A stretch of 23,657 nucleotides of DNA from DASWID01 sp049682815 (lineage in GTDB: Bacteria; Desulfobacterota_D; UBA1144; Nemesobacterales; CSP1-2). Location of the stretch: the NCBI GenBank assembly GCA_049682815.1, contig JBAUII010000077.1:1-23657 (forward strand), read 5' to 3'. This document shows, piece after piece, positions 1 to 6,812 of the stretch. A program made the position numbers and the translations under genes. Below the pieces are notes generated by a model. That model saw nothing but the letters and a program-made list of their open reading frames with translations. It did no database searches and was not told where the DNA came from. Each line of letters starts with the position of its first letter. Position 1 is the stretch's first letter.

Positions 1-46
1 TATGCTCCTCCTATAAGGTGCATATTACTTCTTTGCTTACTCTTTG

Positions 47-93
47 AGAGGACATTTCTAAATAGTTAACTAGAGGACATTTCTAAATAGTTA
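47..93. repeat. 25-bp direct repeat at left edge, two copies
   Basis: A unit beginning AGAGGACATTTCTAAATAG starts at 47 and again at 72, so the period is 25 bp and the second copy is 22 bp long. It lies in AT-rich DNA about 80 bp before the TPR gene. The unit resembles terminal sequences seen at some insertion-sequence ends, but no transposase is present in the window. It may be the end of an element lying off the left edge, or a pair of binding sites for the TPR gene promoter. Confidence 0.5.
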
Positions 94-174
94 TGACAAA
101 TAATCTAAACTAATATTGACAAGTTCATATATTATAAATATTCTTTAACGAATTCTTAACTGCTGACTTGAATT

Positions 175-1041
175 ATGGGAAGACTCGAAAGGCTATTAAC
201 CAAGGCAGACAATTTTAAAGAAGCAGGAAGGTACGAAGAGGCCATATCCGAGTTGACGAAGGCTTTGGAAATAGCACCACTTGATCCAGACGTTTATCTT
301 TCCTTTGCCCTTACATATGACTCAATGGGGGCATTTAAACAATCTATCCAATGCTTTAAGAAGGCACTAGACATAACTCCTAATGATCCATATCTTTGGA
401 GCCAGCTTGGAATTTCCCTAGCAAGAATAGGCCGGTATCACGATGCTCTTGAAGCATTCAATTATGCATTGAACCTCGATTCCGACTGTACGCTGGCAAG
501 ATGGAACAGGGCTTTAACTTTCAGGGTATTGGGATGCTATGAGGATTCTATCCACGATCTAGTTGCGTGCGCGAAATCAAATGCCAATTCAGATTATATC
601 AAAAATGAAATACATTATCAGCTTGGTTTATGCTACTTCGATATGGGATGGACAATTGAATCACTGAATGAGATGCACAAGCATGTCGAAATGTTTCCAA
701 ACGATTATTGGGCACATTTGTCAATAGGAAACTGTTATCAAGATTTGGGATGGATAGATGAATCTATAAGCAAATTTGATGAAATTCTGGCTACATACCC
801 GGATTTTATCCCGGCATATAACTCATTGGCAATGTCATTGGCGGAAAAAGGGTGGTACGATGAGGCACTGGAGGTATTGAGAACCGCTCTAAAAATTGCC
901 CCGAATGATGAATCTCTGACGGAAAGTATAAATTACATCGATTCCCTCAAAAATGACGATGATGGTAATAAAGGTTTGATGCTTCTGAGCCTCATCTTAA
1001 ATGTGATTAAACGAAAACAAGCAACAAACAATTCCACTTAA
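175..1041 (+). CDS. tetratricopeptide repeat (TPR) protein
   Basis: This 288-residue protein is built almost entirely of 34-residue TPR units, about seven of them, from residue 8 to about 255. Each shows the usual pattern of small and aromatic residues (for example GRYEEAISELTKALEIAP and GWYDEALEVLRTALKIAP). TPR arrays form a superhelical scaffold for protein binding. There is no signal peptide, membrane segment or fused catalytic domain, so a cytoplasmic adaptor is the simplest reading; the partner cannot be inferred. The ATG at 175 is chosen because the first repeat begins right after it, although no strong ribosome binding site precedes it. The last 30 residues are charged and lie outside the repeats. 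The gene stands alone, with more than 300 bp of spacer downstream. The fold is certain, the role unknown. Confidence 0.9.
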   Translation: MGRLERLLTKADNFKEAGRYEEAISELTKALEIAPLDPDVYLSFALTYDSMGAFKQSIQCFKKALDITPNDPYLWSQLGISLARIGRYHDALEAFNYALNLDSDCTLARWNRALTFRVLGCYEDSIHDLVACAKSNANSDYIKNEIHYQLGLCYFDMGWTIESLNEMHKHVEMFPNDYWAHLSIGNCYQDLGWIDESISKFDEILATYPDFIPAYNSLAMSLAEKGWYDEALEVLRTALKIAPNDESLTESINYIDSLKNDDDGNKGLMLLSLILNVIKRKQATNNST

Positions 1042-1379
1042 TACATTTCTCAATTCATACAAAGCCTAAACTGACTCGCTAACAAACACTTCTTTAGAAT
1101 CCACCCGGGTTTCTATATTGGATTGATACAGGATAGAGATACACAAACTAGGGTGGTAATTTTGGATCAGCCGTCCTGTCAATAGCGTCTGTGTAATTTC
1201 ACACAGCTTACACAGTGTAAAACTGCACTAGGACTTATTCAATAAGTCGGTATTACAATCTAACTCCCCGATATGGCTTAATAATATTTAACAAAACGAT
1301 ATGTGGAATAAAAGTTGCCTACGTGTATAGACAAAGTGTGGAATTCAACCCAAAAAATTCAAGGAGGTAATACCAAGAA
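1042..1379. other. 338-bp spacer with two short palindromes
   Basis: No gene is visible here. It contains an inverted repeat at 1189-1206 (CTGTGT, 6-nt loop, ACACAG) followed by a related ACACAG/GTGTAA run to 1220. A second palindrome at 1232-1248 has 8-bp arms around one C (GACTTATT-C-AATAAGTC). The region must hold the promoter of the small secreted protein at 1380. The palindromes could be operators or a degraded insertion-sequence end. Confidence 0.5.
1232..1248. promoter_or_regulatory. perfect 8+1+8 palindrome, possible operator
   Basis: GACTTATT and AATAAGTC are exact reverse complements around a central C, about 130 bp upstream of the start of the small acidic secreted protein. Its size and symmetry suit a dimeric repressor site, but the one-base loop makes an RNA hairpin unlikely. 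No regulator gene lies nearby, so the function is a guess. Confidence 0.3.
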
Positions 1380-1631
1380 ATGAAAACAATCACACTTTCA
1401 TTAATTCTTTTTCTAGCGGTTTCTTTAGGCGGGGGCCTGACTCATTTTTCGTTGATATTGAGTCATCAAGCACTGGCTCAACAAGAAGAGACCGAACAAC
1501 AAGGAGAGCAGGCGGAGCCAGGAGCTGACGAACCAAATGCAAACCCGGACGCACCTGATGCTGAGTTACCAGGTGGGGATATGCCTGATGAAGCTGCTGG
1601 AGATCAAGAACCAGCTGACCAAGGATATTAA
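1380..1631 (+). CDS. small secreted, highly acidic, disordered protein
   Basis: This 83-residue protein starts with MKTITLSLIL and a hydrophobic stretch, with a likely signal peptidase I site after ALA at residue 33. The mature part is about 50 residues and has 16 Asp/Glu, many Pro, Gly, Ala and Gln, and no Lys or Arg, so it should be strongly negative and unstructured. The ribosome binding site is excellent (AAGGAGGTAA, about 10 nt before ATG), which argues that the ORF is translated. A short hairpin followed by T's at 1651-1672 could end the transcript. I recognise no family. A cation-binding or cell-envelope filler role is possible but not shown. It stands alone between the TPR gene and a convergent secreted protein. 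Confidence 0.7.
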   Translation: MKTITLSLILFLAVSLGGGLTHFSLILSHQALAQQEETEQQGEQAEPGADEPNANPDAPDAELPGGDMPDEAAGDQEPADQGY

Positions 1632-1650
1632 TCGTTAAGGGAAACTTCTG

Positions 1651-1672
1651 TTGTACCTTTTGGTACGGTTTT
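1651..1672 (+). terminator. weak rho-independent terminator after the acidic protein gene
   Basis: GTACC (1653-1657) and GGTAC (1662-1666) form a stem with a TTTT loop, extendable by two wobble pairs, followed by GGTTTTGTTT. It lies 20 nt after the stop of the 83-residue ORF. The stem is short, so efficiency is uncertain. Confidence 0.4.
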
Positions 1673-1804
1673 GTTTGAGATCGATTTTATTCCTCAAGCT
1701 TGTGTTTCCTGGTTAGGAGGTTAAAGAACCAAAAGCAAAGGTATGGCTTGCGACAAAATCACGACACAGAAAATTAAGTTCCTCTATCCACTCCACACTT
1801 TTAG

Positions 1805-1833
1805 CCCTGGGGCACACTCCCCGTGCTCCAGGG
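1805..1833 (-). terminator. GC-rich hairpin downstream of the crystallin-like gene
   Basis: CCCTGGGGCAC (1805-1815) pairs with GTGCTCCAGGG (1823-1833) over 11 bp with one wobble and a 7-nt loop. It lies about 30 nt past the stop of the leftward gene. There is no clear T-run on either side, so it may act as a 3'-end stabiliser or a bidirectional terminator between the two convergent genes. Confidence 0.4.
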
Positions 1834-1864
1834 TGTATTTATAGTAGATATAAGATTGTGCTGA

Positions 1865-3223
1865 CTATAATTCCCTATCGTTATAGGTGTGTGCACCGTC
1901 GTGCACGGTCTCCAGCTCCACGAACATGGAAGGCATATCTGATTCCAAGCCTGTATCCCAAATCGATCTCACTTTGTCAATCCAGAGTCTAGATCGATTC
2001 TTGCCCGAGACAACCGTGTGTCTCATTGCGGGAATATTACTCGGAAAAAATTCGGGAGCACCTTCATTTCGATCTATAACCTGACAAAAAGCAGGGTCAT
2101 GCTTCCTTGCGATTAGTTTTGGCAATTCCCTGCTTGGGTCACTCTCGTAGATGAACACTTTCACAGAATCTCGTTCACCCCGCCACTGAAAGAGGCCAAG
2201 CCTGTCGTAGTCCTTCTGGTCGCCATCCTCCCATTCACACATATTTCCGGTATTGTTGGGACCGGGAAGAACTATATGACGGAGTGGAACCGGATAGGAT
2301 GACCTTTCACCATAACAAGGTTCGCTCGCGCCGTATATCAATATATGAAAGCTCCCGTAAGGACCGTGGATACCATCTTTTCCCTCTTTATTATCTATGA
2401 CACCAGCCCAGTCGAGGACGAGCTCGCCGTATTTGCTGCTATTATCAGCGATTTCGCTAATTACCTTAGCGGATGTAATCTCGTCATTGAATTCGCCACC
2501 ATTGTAACTCTTAAGATCAGATATCGCGGCTGGTCCTGCAATCTTGAAGTTCTTACCACAATAGCCCTCATTTTCATAGAAGCTCACGCTCCAACCCTCC
2601 GGTACAAACAGCGAAGATGCGCCGTCGTCAAATCCGACCTCCTTAAGCGATTCATTTAACGAAATTCCAGTCCAATTCCTTTCATATTTATCCCCACTTA
2701 AACGTCCTATCGATTTCCTTAAGTCCAACCAGGACCCCTGAAAATTCTTACGTAGAAACAAAACAGGCCGGCTTGTTAAGACTATAATCTTCATTGCCCC
2801 GAGCTTTGAATTCCAGAAGATGAGACCACCCTGAAAGCTACAGAGTCTGCCCTGTCCTTCCAGAGTATTCATTTCGTCCGTGGTTGGGTAACCGAGATCA
2901 CCCGTCTCTGAACCCTGCTTTTGCCATTTTGTAAGGATTGGCCCATCAAAAATCACATGAGCGCCTGTCTCAGGGCTCCAATATATATAGCCATTGTCGT
3001 ATTTTCTATAAACTCCTCTTCGATCACTATTAACCGTCATTTCACCCACGGGTACCCCTAGAGAATCCTCCAATTCCCCGTGTTTCTTATCTATGATATT
3101 ATTGATTTCTTTATGATGCTCATAGGAAATATCAAAGATTAGAGTTTGTGGCTCCGCAGTCGATTTTGACGAGACTAATGAGGTAAGCAGGCAAAGAGAA
3201 AATAAAAGGGCTATGAATCTCAT
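1865..3223 (-). CDS. secreted LGFP-repeat and beta-gamma-crystallin protein
   Basis: A longer in-frame start exists at 3388, but I choose the ATG at 3223 because it opens a clear signal peptide (MRFIALLFSLCLLTSLVSS) and the upstream part overlaps a non-coding 71-bp repeat. The product is 452 residues. Residues about 49-146 contain two LGFP-type repeats (GDLGYPTTDE; GLIFWNSKLGA), which in known proteins bind or anchor to cell-envelope material. Residues about 153-260 are a beta-gamma-crystallin domain with both calcium-clamp motifs intact: D199-D200-x-x-S203-S204 and N246-D247-x-x-T250-S251. Residues 261-452 are aromatic-rich with a few Cys and match no family I know. The likely role is a calcium-stabilised exported structural or binding protein. 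No ribosome binding site is obvious. The gene is monocistronic and convergent with the acidic protein gene. Confidence 0.8.
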   Translation of the reverse strand: MRFIALLFSLCLLTSLVSSKSTAEPQTLIFDISYEHHKEINNIIDKKHGELEDSLGVPVGEMTVNSDRRGVYRKYDNGYIYWSPETGAHVIFDGPILTKWQKQGSETGDLGYPTTDEMNTLEGQGRLCSFQGGLIFWNSKLGAMKIIVLTSRPVLFLRKNFQGSWLDLRKSIGRLSGDKYERNWTGISLNESLKEVGFDDGASSLFVPEGWSVSFYENEGYCGKNFKIAGPAAISDLKSYNGGEFNDEITSAKVISEIADNSSKYGELVLDWAGVIDNKEGKDGIHGPYGSFHILIYGASEPCYGERSSYPVPLRHIVLPGPNNTGNMCEWEDGDQKDYDRLGLFQWRGERDSVKVFIYESDPSRELPKLIARKHDPAFCQVIDRNEGAPEFFPSNIPAMRHTVVSGKNRSRLWIDKVRSIWDTGLESDMPSMFVELETVHDGAHTYNDREL

Positions 3224-3261
3224 GAAACTATAACCAAGACTAACCAAGCCATTAATTCTTA

Positions 3262-3332
3262 ATATTAATATAGAATAATAATACATAAGGCAAGTAACAT
3301 AACTTAAAAAGTCAAAAACCCTGATGAAGGAG
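3262..3332 (+). repeat. 71-bp perfect direct repeat, copy 1
   Basis: Identical over 71 bases to 3597-3667, with the copies 335 bp apart. It starts ATATTAATATAGAATAATAA and ends CCCTGATGAAGGAG. It lies just upstream of the crystallin-like gene start (leftward), so it may carry that gene's promoter. Absolute identity suggests a recent duplication or an active short repeat. Confidence 0.9.
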
Positions 3333-3596
3333 AAACACAAGGGTTTAGGCTTGCAAATCGACTTTAAAGAATTCTTCGATGCATGCAAAGATCAGCATCA
3401 GATTACTCTGGTTTAGTCAGTTAGTAAATGGACTGAGATTAATATAACCTAGCGTGGCACGGCGAATATCCGTTGCACTAAAATCGGGTTTATGGTCAAT
3501 GTATGCCTGCTAGGATTGTAAAAACTGAATCAAATCTTATCTGCTTCCAAAACTTTAAGACAGTACGCATGCCTGGCACCATTTAATTCGGGTCAT

Positions 3597-3667
3597 ATAT
3601 TAATATAGAATAATAATACATAAGGCAAGTAACATAACTTAAAAAGTCAAAAACCCTGATGAAGGAG
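3597..3667 (+). repeat. 71-bp perfect direct repeat, copy 2
   Basis: Second copy of the repeat at 3262-3332, identical across all 71 bases by direct comparison. The sequences diverge immediately outside it on both sides, apart from a loosely shared AAGGGTT shortly downstream. No gene sits inside it. Confidence 0.9.
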
Positions 3668-3918
3668 TAAAAAAGGGTTCACGCATGTGAATCTACAACA
3701 ACTCTGGTAGAAGATTTGTTTCACAAACAAAAAAATGCTTTGTTGAGAGATACTCATAGGCTCCTGGAGGACAAAGGATCGGCGCTCAGGCCGTTCAGCA
3801 GTGCCGCTGACTTCCGCAATAAGGCCTCGAAGACACAGTAAACTCTGAAACGTCATCAACACTAGGTAAAGCTCACCCGGGTAAGTACACGCTTGAAATG
3901 ACTTTTAGCGATAGTAGC

Positions 3919-4578
3919 TTAACGCGGTTGCTTGACTACGCGCAAATATGGCTTAAGTGTTTTCCAACCTTCCGGGAACATTTTCTTCGCCTCTTCGTCC
4001 GATACCGCCGGTACAATTATGACATCATCTCCACTTTTCCAGTTGGCAGGCGTAGCGACTTTATGCTGAATGGTTAGCTGCATCGACTCAAGCACACGCA
4101 AAATTTCATCAAAGTTACGCCCCGTAGTCATTGGGTAGGTCAGCATAAGCTTGATTTTTTTGTCCGGCCCAATGATGAACACAGAACGTACAGTCGCGTT
4201 TGTAGCAGCCGTGCGGCCCTCAGAGGTACCACCCTCATCTGCTGGTAACATATTGTAAAGCTTTGAAATAGCCAGATCAGTGTCGCCAATGAGCGGATAA
4301 TTGACGGCATGACCCTGCGTTTCTTCAATATCCCTTGCCCATTCGTTGTGGCTTTCCACCGGATCGACGCTCAGGCCAATAACTTTGCAGTTACGCTTAG
4401 CAAATTCAGGTGCTAAGCCGGCCATATAGCCCAATTCCGTCGTACAAACCGGCGTGAAGTCTTTCGGATGGGAGAACAGTATCGCCCAACTATTGCCAAT
4501 CCACTCGTGAAAATCAATTCTCCCTTCAGTTGTGTCTGCCGTAAAATTAGGCGCTTCATCGTTGATTCTTAATGCCAT
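3919..4578 (-). CDS. 1-Cys peroxiredoxin (Prx6 type)
   Basis: This 219-residue thiol peroxidase reduces hydrogen and alkyl peroxides using the peroxidatic cysteine C45 in the motif DFTPVCTTEL. Only one other Cys is present (in RNCKVIGLS), at no known resolving position, so it matches the 1-Cys Prx6 class, as does its length. The thioredoxin-like fold covers residues 1 to about 160, with the conserved Arg in NATVRSVFI. The C-terminal 1-cysPrx dimer segment follows (TPANWKSGDDVIIVPAVSD). The ATG at 4578 is supported by AAAGGAGGGG 6-7 nt upstream. There is no signal peptide, so it acts in the cytoplasm. It is a lone gene flanked by about 700 and 900 bp of spacer, with no OxyR-like regulator beside it. 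The reductant is not evident from context. Confidence 0.96.
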   Translation of the reverse strand: MALRINDEAPNFTADTTEGRIDFHEWIGNSWAILFSHPKDFTPVCTTELGYMAGLAPEFAKRNCKVIGLSVDPVESHNEWARDIEETQGHAVNYPLIGDTDLAISKLYNMLPADEGGTSEGRTAATNATVRSVFIIGPDKKIKLMLTYPMTTGRNFDEILRVLESMQLTIQHKVATPANWKSGDDVIIVPAVSDEEAKKMFPEGWKTLKPYLRVVKQPR

Positions 4579-5482
4579 GGCTACCCCTCCTTTAATCTCG
4601 ATAGAAACATACGTGATAATATTAATAATATGATTATTTTAAAAATTCAACATACTCATTTGCCTCTTTACAGCTGACTATTGATTGTGGGAAATTATTT
4701 CGAATAACCCTCTGATCTTAAGCTATGATACTGAAGGTCATTTAACAACGAATAAACCCCGTTTTTCTGCGTTATTAGCCTACAATTTTACAACTTTTTT
4801 TAAATAAAGAAAAGCTATCCGAAAACAAACAGGAAATCGTGTTTTTTTCATTCATCGGAATTGATAAGATACTCCCATAGTAACCCCGCGCGAACCAATC
4901 TGGTATCGTGATCATCCGAAGATGGCGGGAGAGAATAGGGGTAGAATATTTGGTTGTTTGTAGTATCTAATGATAAACGCCTTAAAAGCGAGAATTATTC
5001 GTTTGATATTATATATAAGTTAGACATTTACTATAAATTTCGTTACCGAAAATGATCGAGAGCTCTCTCGTTAACTAATACCTAATTACCCAATTTCCAG
5101 ACTTAGAATCGAGTTTGAGTCATAAACATATGATTACGCGTTATGCAATATAAACAACCAGAGAAATTGGCCGTGTAGGTTAAGAAATAATCATTATTAT
5201 TGAGTTCATCTTAAAAACGCAAAATTCCCTATTGACAAGTAAATAAGGGAGTCCTACCATTTCCTGTATGGACGGGGAGGAAGTAACGGTGAATGGATTA
5301 TTAAATCTGTATATCCCTCTATACCCTCTATCTCCAGGTCTGGATCCTTGGCGCCTCCAAAATTCGGACACCCTTCCCTTGGAAGGCATTTCGGAGGGTC
5401 CTGCTTTAGCCTAAGAGTCCTAATGTCTCAGTCGTGAGACATTGAGCGAAGAATATCAGGAAAACATAGGAGGGAAAGTATC
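4579..5482. other. 900-bp spacer, no convincing gene
   Basis: I looked in both directions and found only ORFs under 25 codons, plus a 69-codon Arg/Ser-rich frame that looks spurious. The stretch is AT-rich around 4600-4860 and 4960-5060. It must contain the promoters of the divergent peroxiredoxin and lipoprotein genes. The one clear structure is the hairpin at 5422-5443. Confidence 0.5.
5422..5443. promoter_or_regulatory. perfect 9-bp hairpin in the lipoprotein leader
   Basis: AATGTCTCA (5422-5430) and TGAGACATT (5435-5443) are exact inverted repeats around GTCG, ending 39 bp before the lipoprotein start. The tetraloop geometry allows an mRNA leader hairpin; the symmetry also suits an operator. 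There is no T-run, so it is not a typical terminator. Confidence 0.45.
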
Positions 5483-5902
5483 ATGGTAAAGATAGTCGTA
5501 ATGTGTTTGATTTTGGCCCTGGGCCTGGCGCTAGGATGCGATGACGATGGTGGAAGCCGGAATTGTGTTTCCGTTTTTGAGCTGGATAATTCGGAGTGTC
5601 TAGCGGAGGACCTTCTCAGCATATGTCCCAGGAACGGAGGTTTTAACTGTAAGGCCACATTCCCGGACGGCACTATCAATCTTAGTCCCCCTACAATAAA
5701 GGACAGGAATAGGTGTATGGTCCTCGATTGTCAGACTATCGAGTGTAATAACTTTCCAAATTTTCCAGATCTAAACTTTGCAAATATCGTATTTGCAGAT
5801 CTTAACATTGTGGAGGGTCCCGAGGATCTTGATCTTGAGGGTATAGTTATTACTGACGAAGAAGAAGCGCAGCTCGGGGATTGTATAATATTCGTGCCCT
5901 GA
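5483..5902 (+). CDS. cysteine-rich lipoprotein, unknown family
   Basis: This 139-residue protein has a lipoprotein signal peptide (MVKIVVMCLILALGLALGC): a Lys, a hydrophobic stretch and the lipobox ALGC, making C19 the expected lipidated residue. DDD follows it, which in enterobacterial sorting rules would favour inner-membrane retention (the rule may not hold here). The mature part has eight more Cys (28, 39, 48, 56, 78, 83, 88, 134), an even number that would allow four disulfides. It is acidic and rich in Leu, Ile and Asn near the C-terminus. No family is recognised. GGAGGGAAAG upstream supports the ATG at 5483. It should be processed by Lgt and Lnt, both encoded in this window. A truncated paralogue follows 26 nt downstream. 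Confidence 0.72.
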   Translation: MVKIVVMCLILALGLALGCDDDGGSRNCVSVFELDNSECLAEDLLSICPRNGGFNCKATFPDGTINLSPPTIKDRNRCMVLDCQTIECNNFPNFPDLNFANIVFADLNIVEGPEDLDLEGIVITDEEEAQLGDCIIFVP

Positions 5903-5928
5903 GAAGGAATAAAATGGAGTAAAGTATC

Positions 5929-5994
5929 ATGGTAAAAAAAATTTTTGTATGTTTAATCCTGGCCCTGGGCTGGACAAAATACGGGACAAAATAG
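5929..5994 (+). pseudogene. truncated lipoprotein signal-peptide copy
   Basis: A 21-codon frame, MVKKIFVCLILALGWTKYGT plus Lys, begins with the same leader and start region as the lipoprotein at 5483. Both share AAAGTATCATGGTAAA, and then TT/CCTGGCCCTGGGC codes for LALG. Similarity stops before the lipobox cysteine, at the junction with a GGACAAAATA-rich sequence. This looks like the 5' remnant of a tandem duplicate cut by a deletion or insertion. The short frame might still be translated, but it lacks the lipobox Cys. Confidence 0.65.
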
Positions 5995-6013
5995 GGAAAT
6001 CTGTCCCTATTTT
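5988..6013 (+). terminator. perfect 10-bp hairpin followed by T-rich tract
   Basis: AAAATAGGGA (5988-5997) pairs exactly with TCCCTATTTT (6004-6013) around AATCTG, followed by TATTTT. It could terminate the lipoprotein transcript. Its sequence (GGGACAAAATAGGGA) also resembles the palindromic ends of REP-type elements associated with Y1 transposases, so it may instead be the edge of a dead mobile repeat that truncated the adjacent gene. Confidence 0.55.
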
Positions 6014-6025
6014 TATTTTAATTCG

Positions 6026-6080
6026 CACTTCGACCCTTCGATTAAACTCAGGGGTCAGTGTGAACGGGTTGAATTACTAA
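6026..6080. repeat. dispersed repeat family A, copy 1
   Basis: A 55-bp sequence beginning CACTTCGACCCTTCGATTAA and ending in TTACTAA recurs at 7742-7796 with four mismatches. A decayed relative of its central CAGTGTGA/CGG part lies near 9440-9468. It is non-coding in all frames examined. Confidence 0.75.
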
Positions 6081-6110
6081 CAACGGCAGACGGATTTTTC
6101 TAACCCCAAG

Positions 6111-6172
6111 TGGCGACCTAAAGGACACCGCTACACCTAACTGACCTTTGTAGCGGAGGACTTCAGTCCTCC
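6111..6172. repeat. dispersed palindromic repeat family B, copy 1
   Basis: Starts TGGCGACCTAAAGGACACCG, runs through CTGACCTTTGTAGCGGAGGA and ends with the palindrome GGAGGACTTCAGTCCTCC at 6155-6172. The same arrangement recurs at 7609-7671. Such GTAGCG/GTCCTCC elements are common non-coding repeats in environmental bacterial genomes. Confidence 0.7.
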
Positions 6173-6277
6173 AAAAAAATTAGGGAAAAGTACCCTCAAG
6201 TTGATTAAAATTTCAAATACAAAAAACGATACGCACGATGACCTTTTACTTTGTCTCTGACGCCTTATACGAAATTT

Positions 6278-6517
6278 TTATTGACCTATTTTTTGTTCCA
6301 ATACTCTTATCCTATTTTCTAAATCAATAAGCCCTTTTTCATACTCCTCTTAGGTTGCCATTTTTGCAACTAACTCTCTTATGACAGTCGCTATCATCTC
6401 AATTTTTGAATTTAAATCGTCATGAACAAATTTAATATCTTCTTTGAGTTCTGCCTGTCCAGTCTCTAACCTTGTGAAACTTTCCACCACTGTTTTTTGA
6501 AATCTTTTGGCTTCCAC
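6278..6517 (-). pseudogene. small coiled-coil protein gene broken by an in-frame stop
   Basis: Reading leftward from a GTG at 6517, the frame gives 55 residues with heptad character (VVESFTRLETGQAELKEDIK; LNSKIEMIATVIRELVAKM). A TAA follows at 6350-6352, then 23 more residues in the same frame (EEYEKGLIDLENRIRVLEQK) and a second TAA at 6278. The pattern around the first stop (KMAT-stop-EEYEK) matches the KEE-type junction common in short coiled-coil proteins, so a Lys, Gln or Glu codon has probably become TAA. No RBS or ATG is evident, and the upstream TGA leaves GTG as the only early start. It is best read as a decaying gene. Confidence 0.55.
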
Positions 6518-6812
6518 TTTTCATCGCGCCCAATTTGTTCTTACCGATATTATAACTTCAAAAATTAAAAACAATAAAGATCTATTATTTTTCGTATTGT
6601 TTTGGATAAAAAAGTAGAGCCAGGCCTATTATGTTTTTCCAGAAAAAAGTAGCAGAAATTGTCGCTTTTTTTTAATTATTTAGGTTTAAATTGAAGTGAA
6701 ATAACAACCAAGGTAAATAGACGTGTCCGTTCTCCTTTTCTACATTTTCTAGACTGTCACCATTTGTGAATTGTGAAGATACGACTCCCTCACTATTTCT
6801 TTGACCCTATGG
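6518..6812. other. spacer without visible gene
   Basis: About 295 bp of AT-rich DNA with poly-A/T tracts (for example 6652-6681). I see no ORF, hairpin or repeat worth naming. Confidence 0.4.

Larger units (their letters stand above)
3224..3918. other. gene-poor spacer containing repeats
   Basis: About 700 bp lie between the crystallin-like gene and the peroxiredoxin gene. The spacer holds both copies of a 71-bp direct repeat, one copy of a 20-bp motif (AGGCTTGCAAATCGACTTTA, 3347-3366) that recurs with one mismatch at 7525-7544, and an inverted GGTGCCAGGC motif near 3570-3581. Between 3680 and 3830 the + strand has a short open frame ending LLEDKGSALRPFSSAADF, which may be a gene relic but has no start or recognisable family. 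Confidence 0.55.

Noticed and set aside
3224..3388. 55-residue N-terminal extension of the crystallin-like protein
   Set aside because: It precedes an intact signal peptide and overlaps the non-coding 71-bp repeat.
3647..3862. 71-codon leftward ORF
   Set aside because: Starts within a spacer, runs into the 71-bp repeat, has no ribosome site or recognisable domain, and its composition is not protein-like.
5180..5389. 69-codon leftward ORF
   Set aside because: Arg/Ser/Gly-rich first half and no ribosome site; looks like chance frame.
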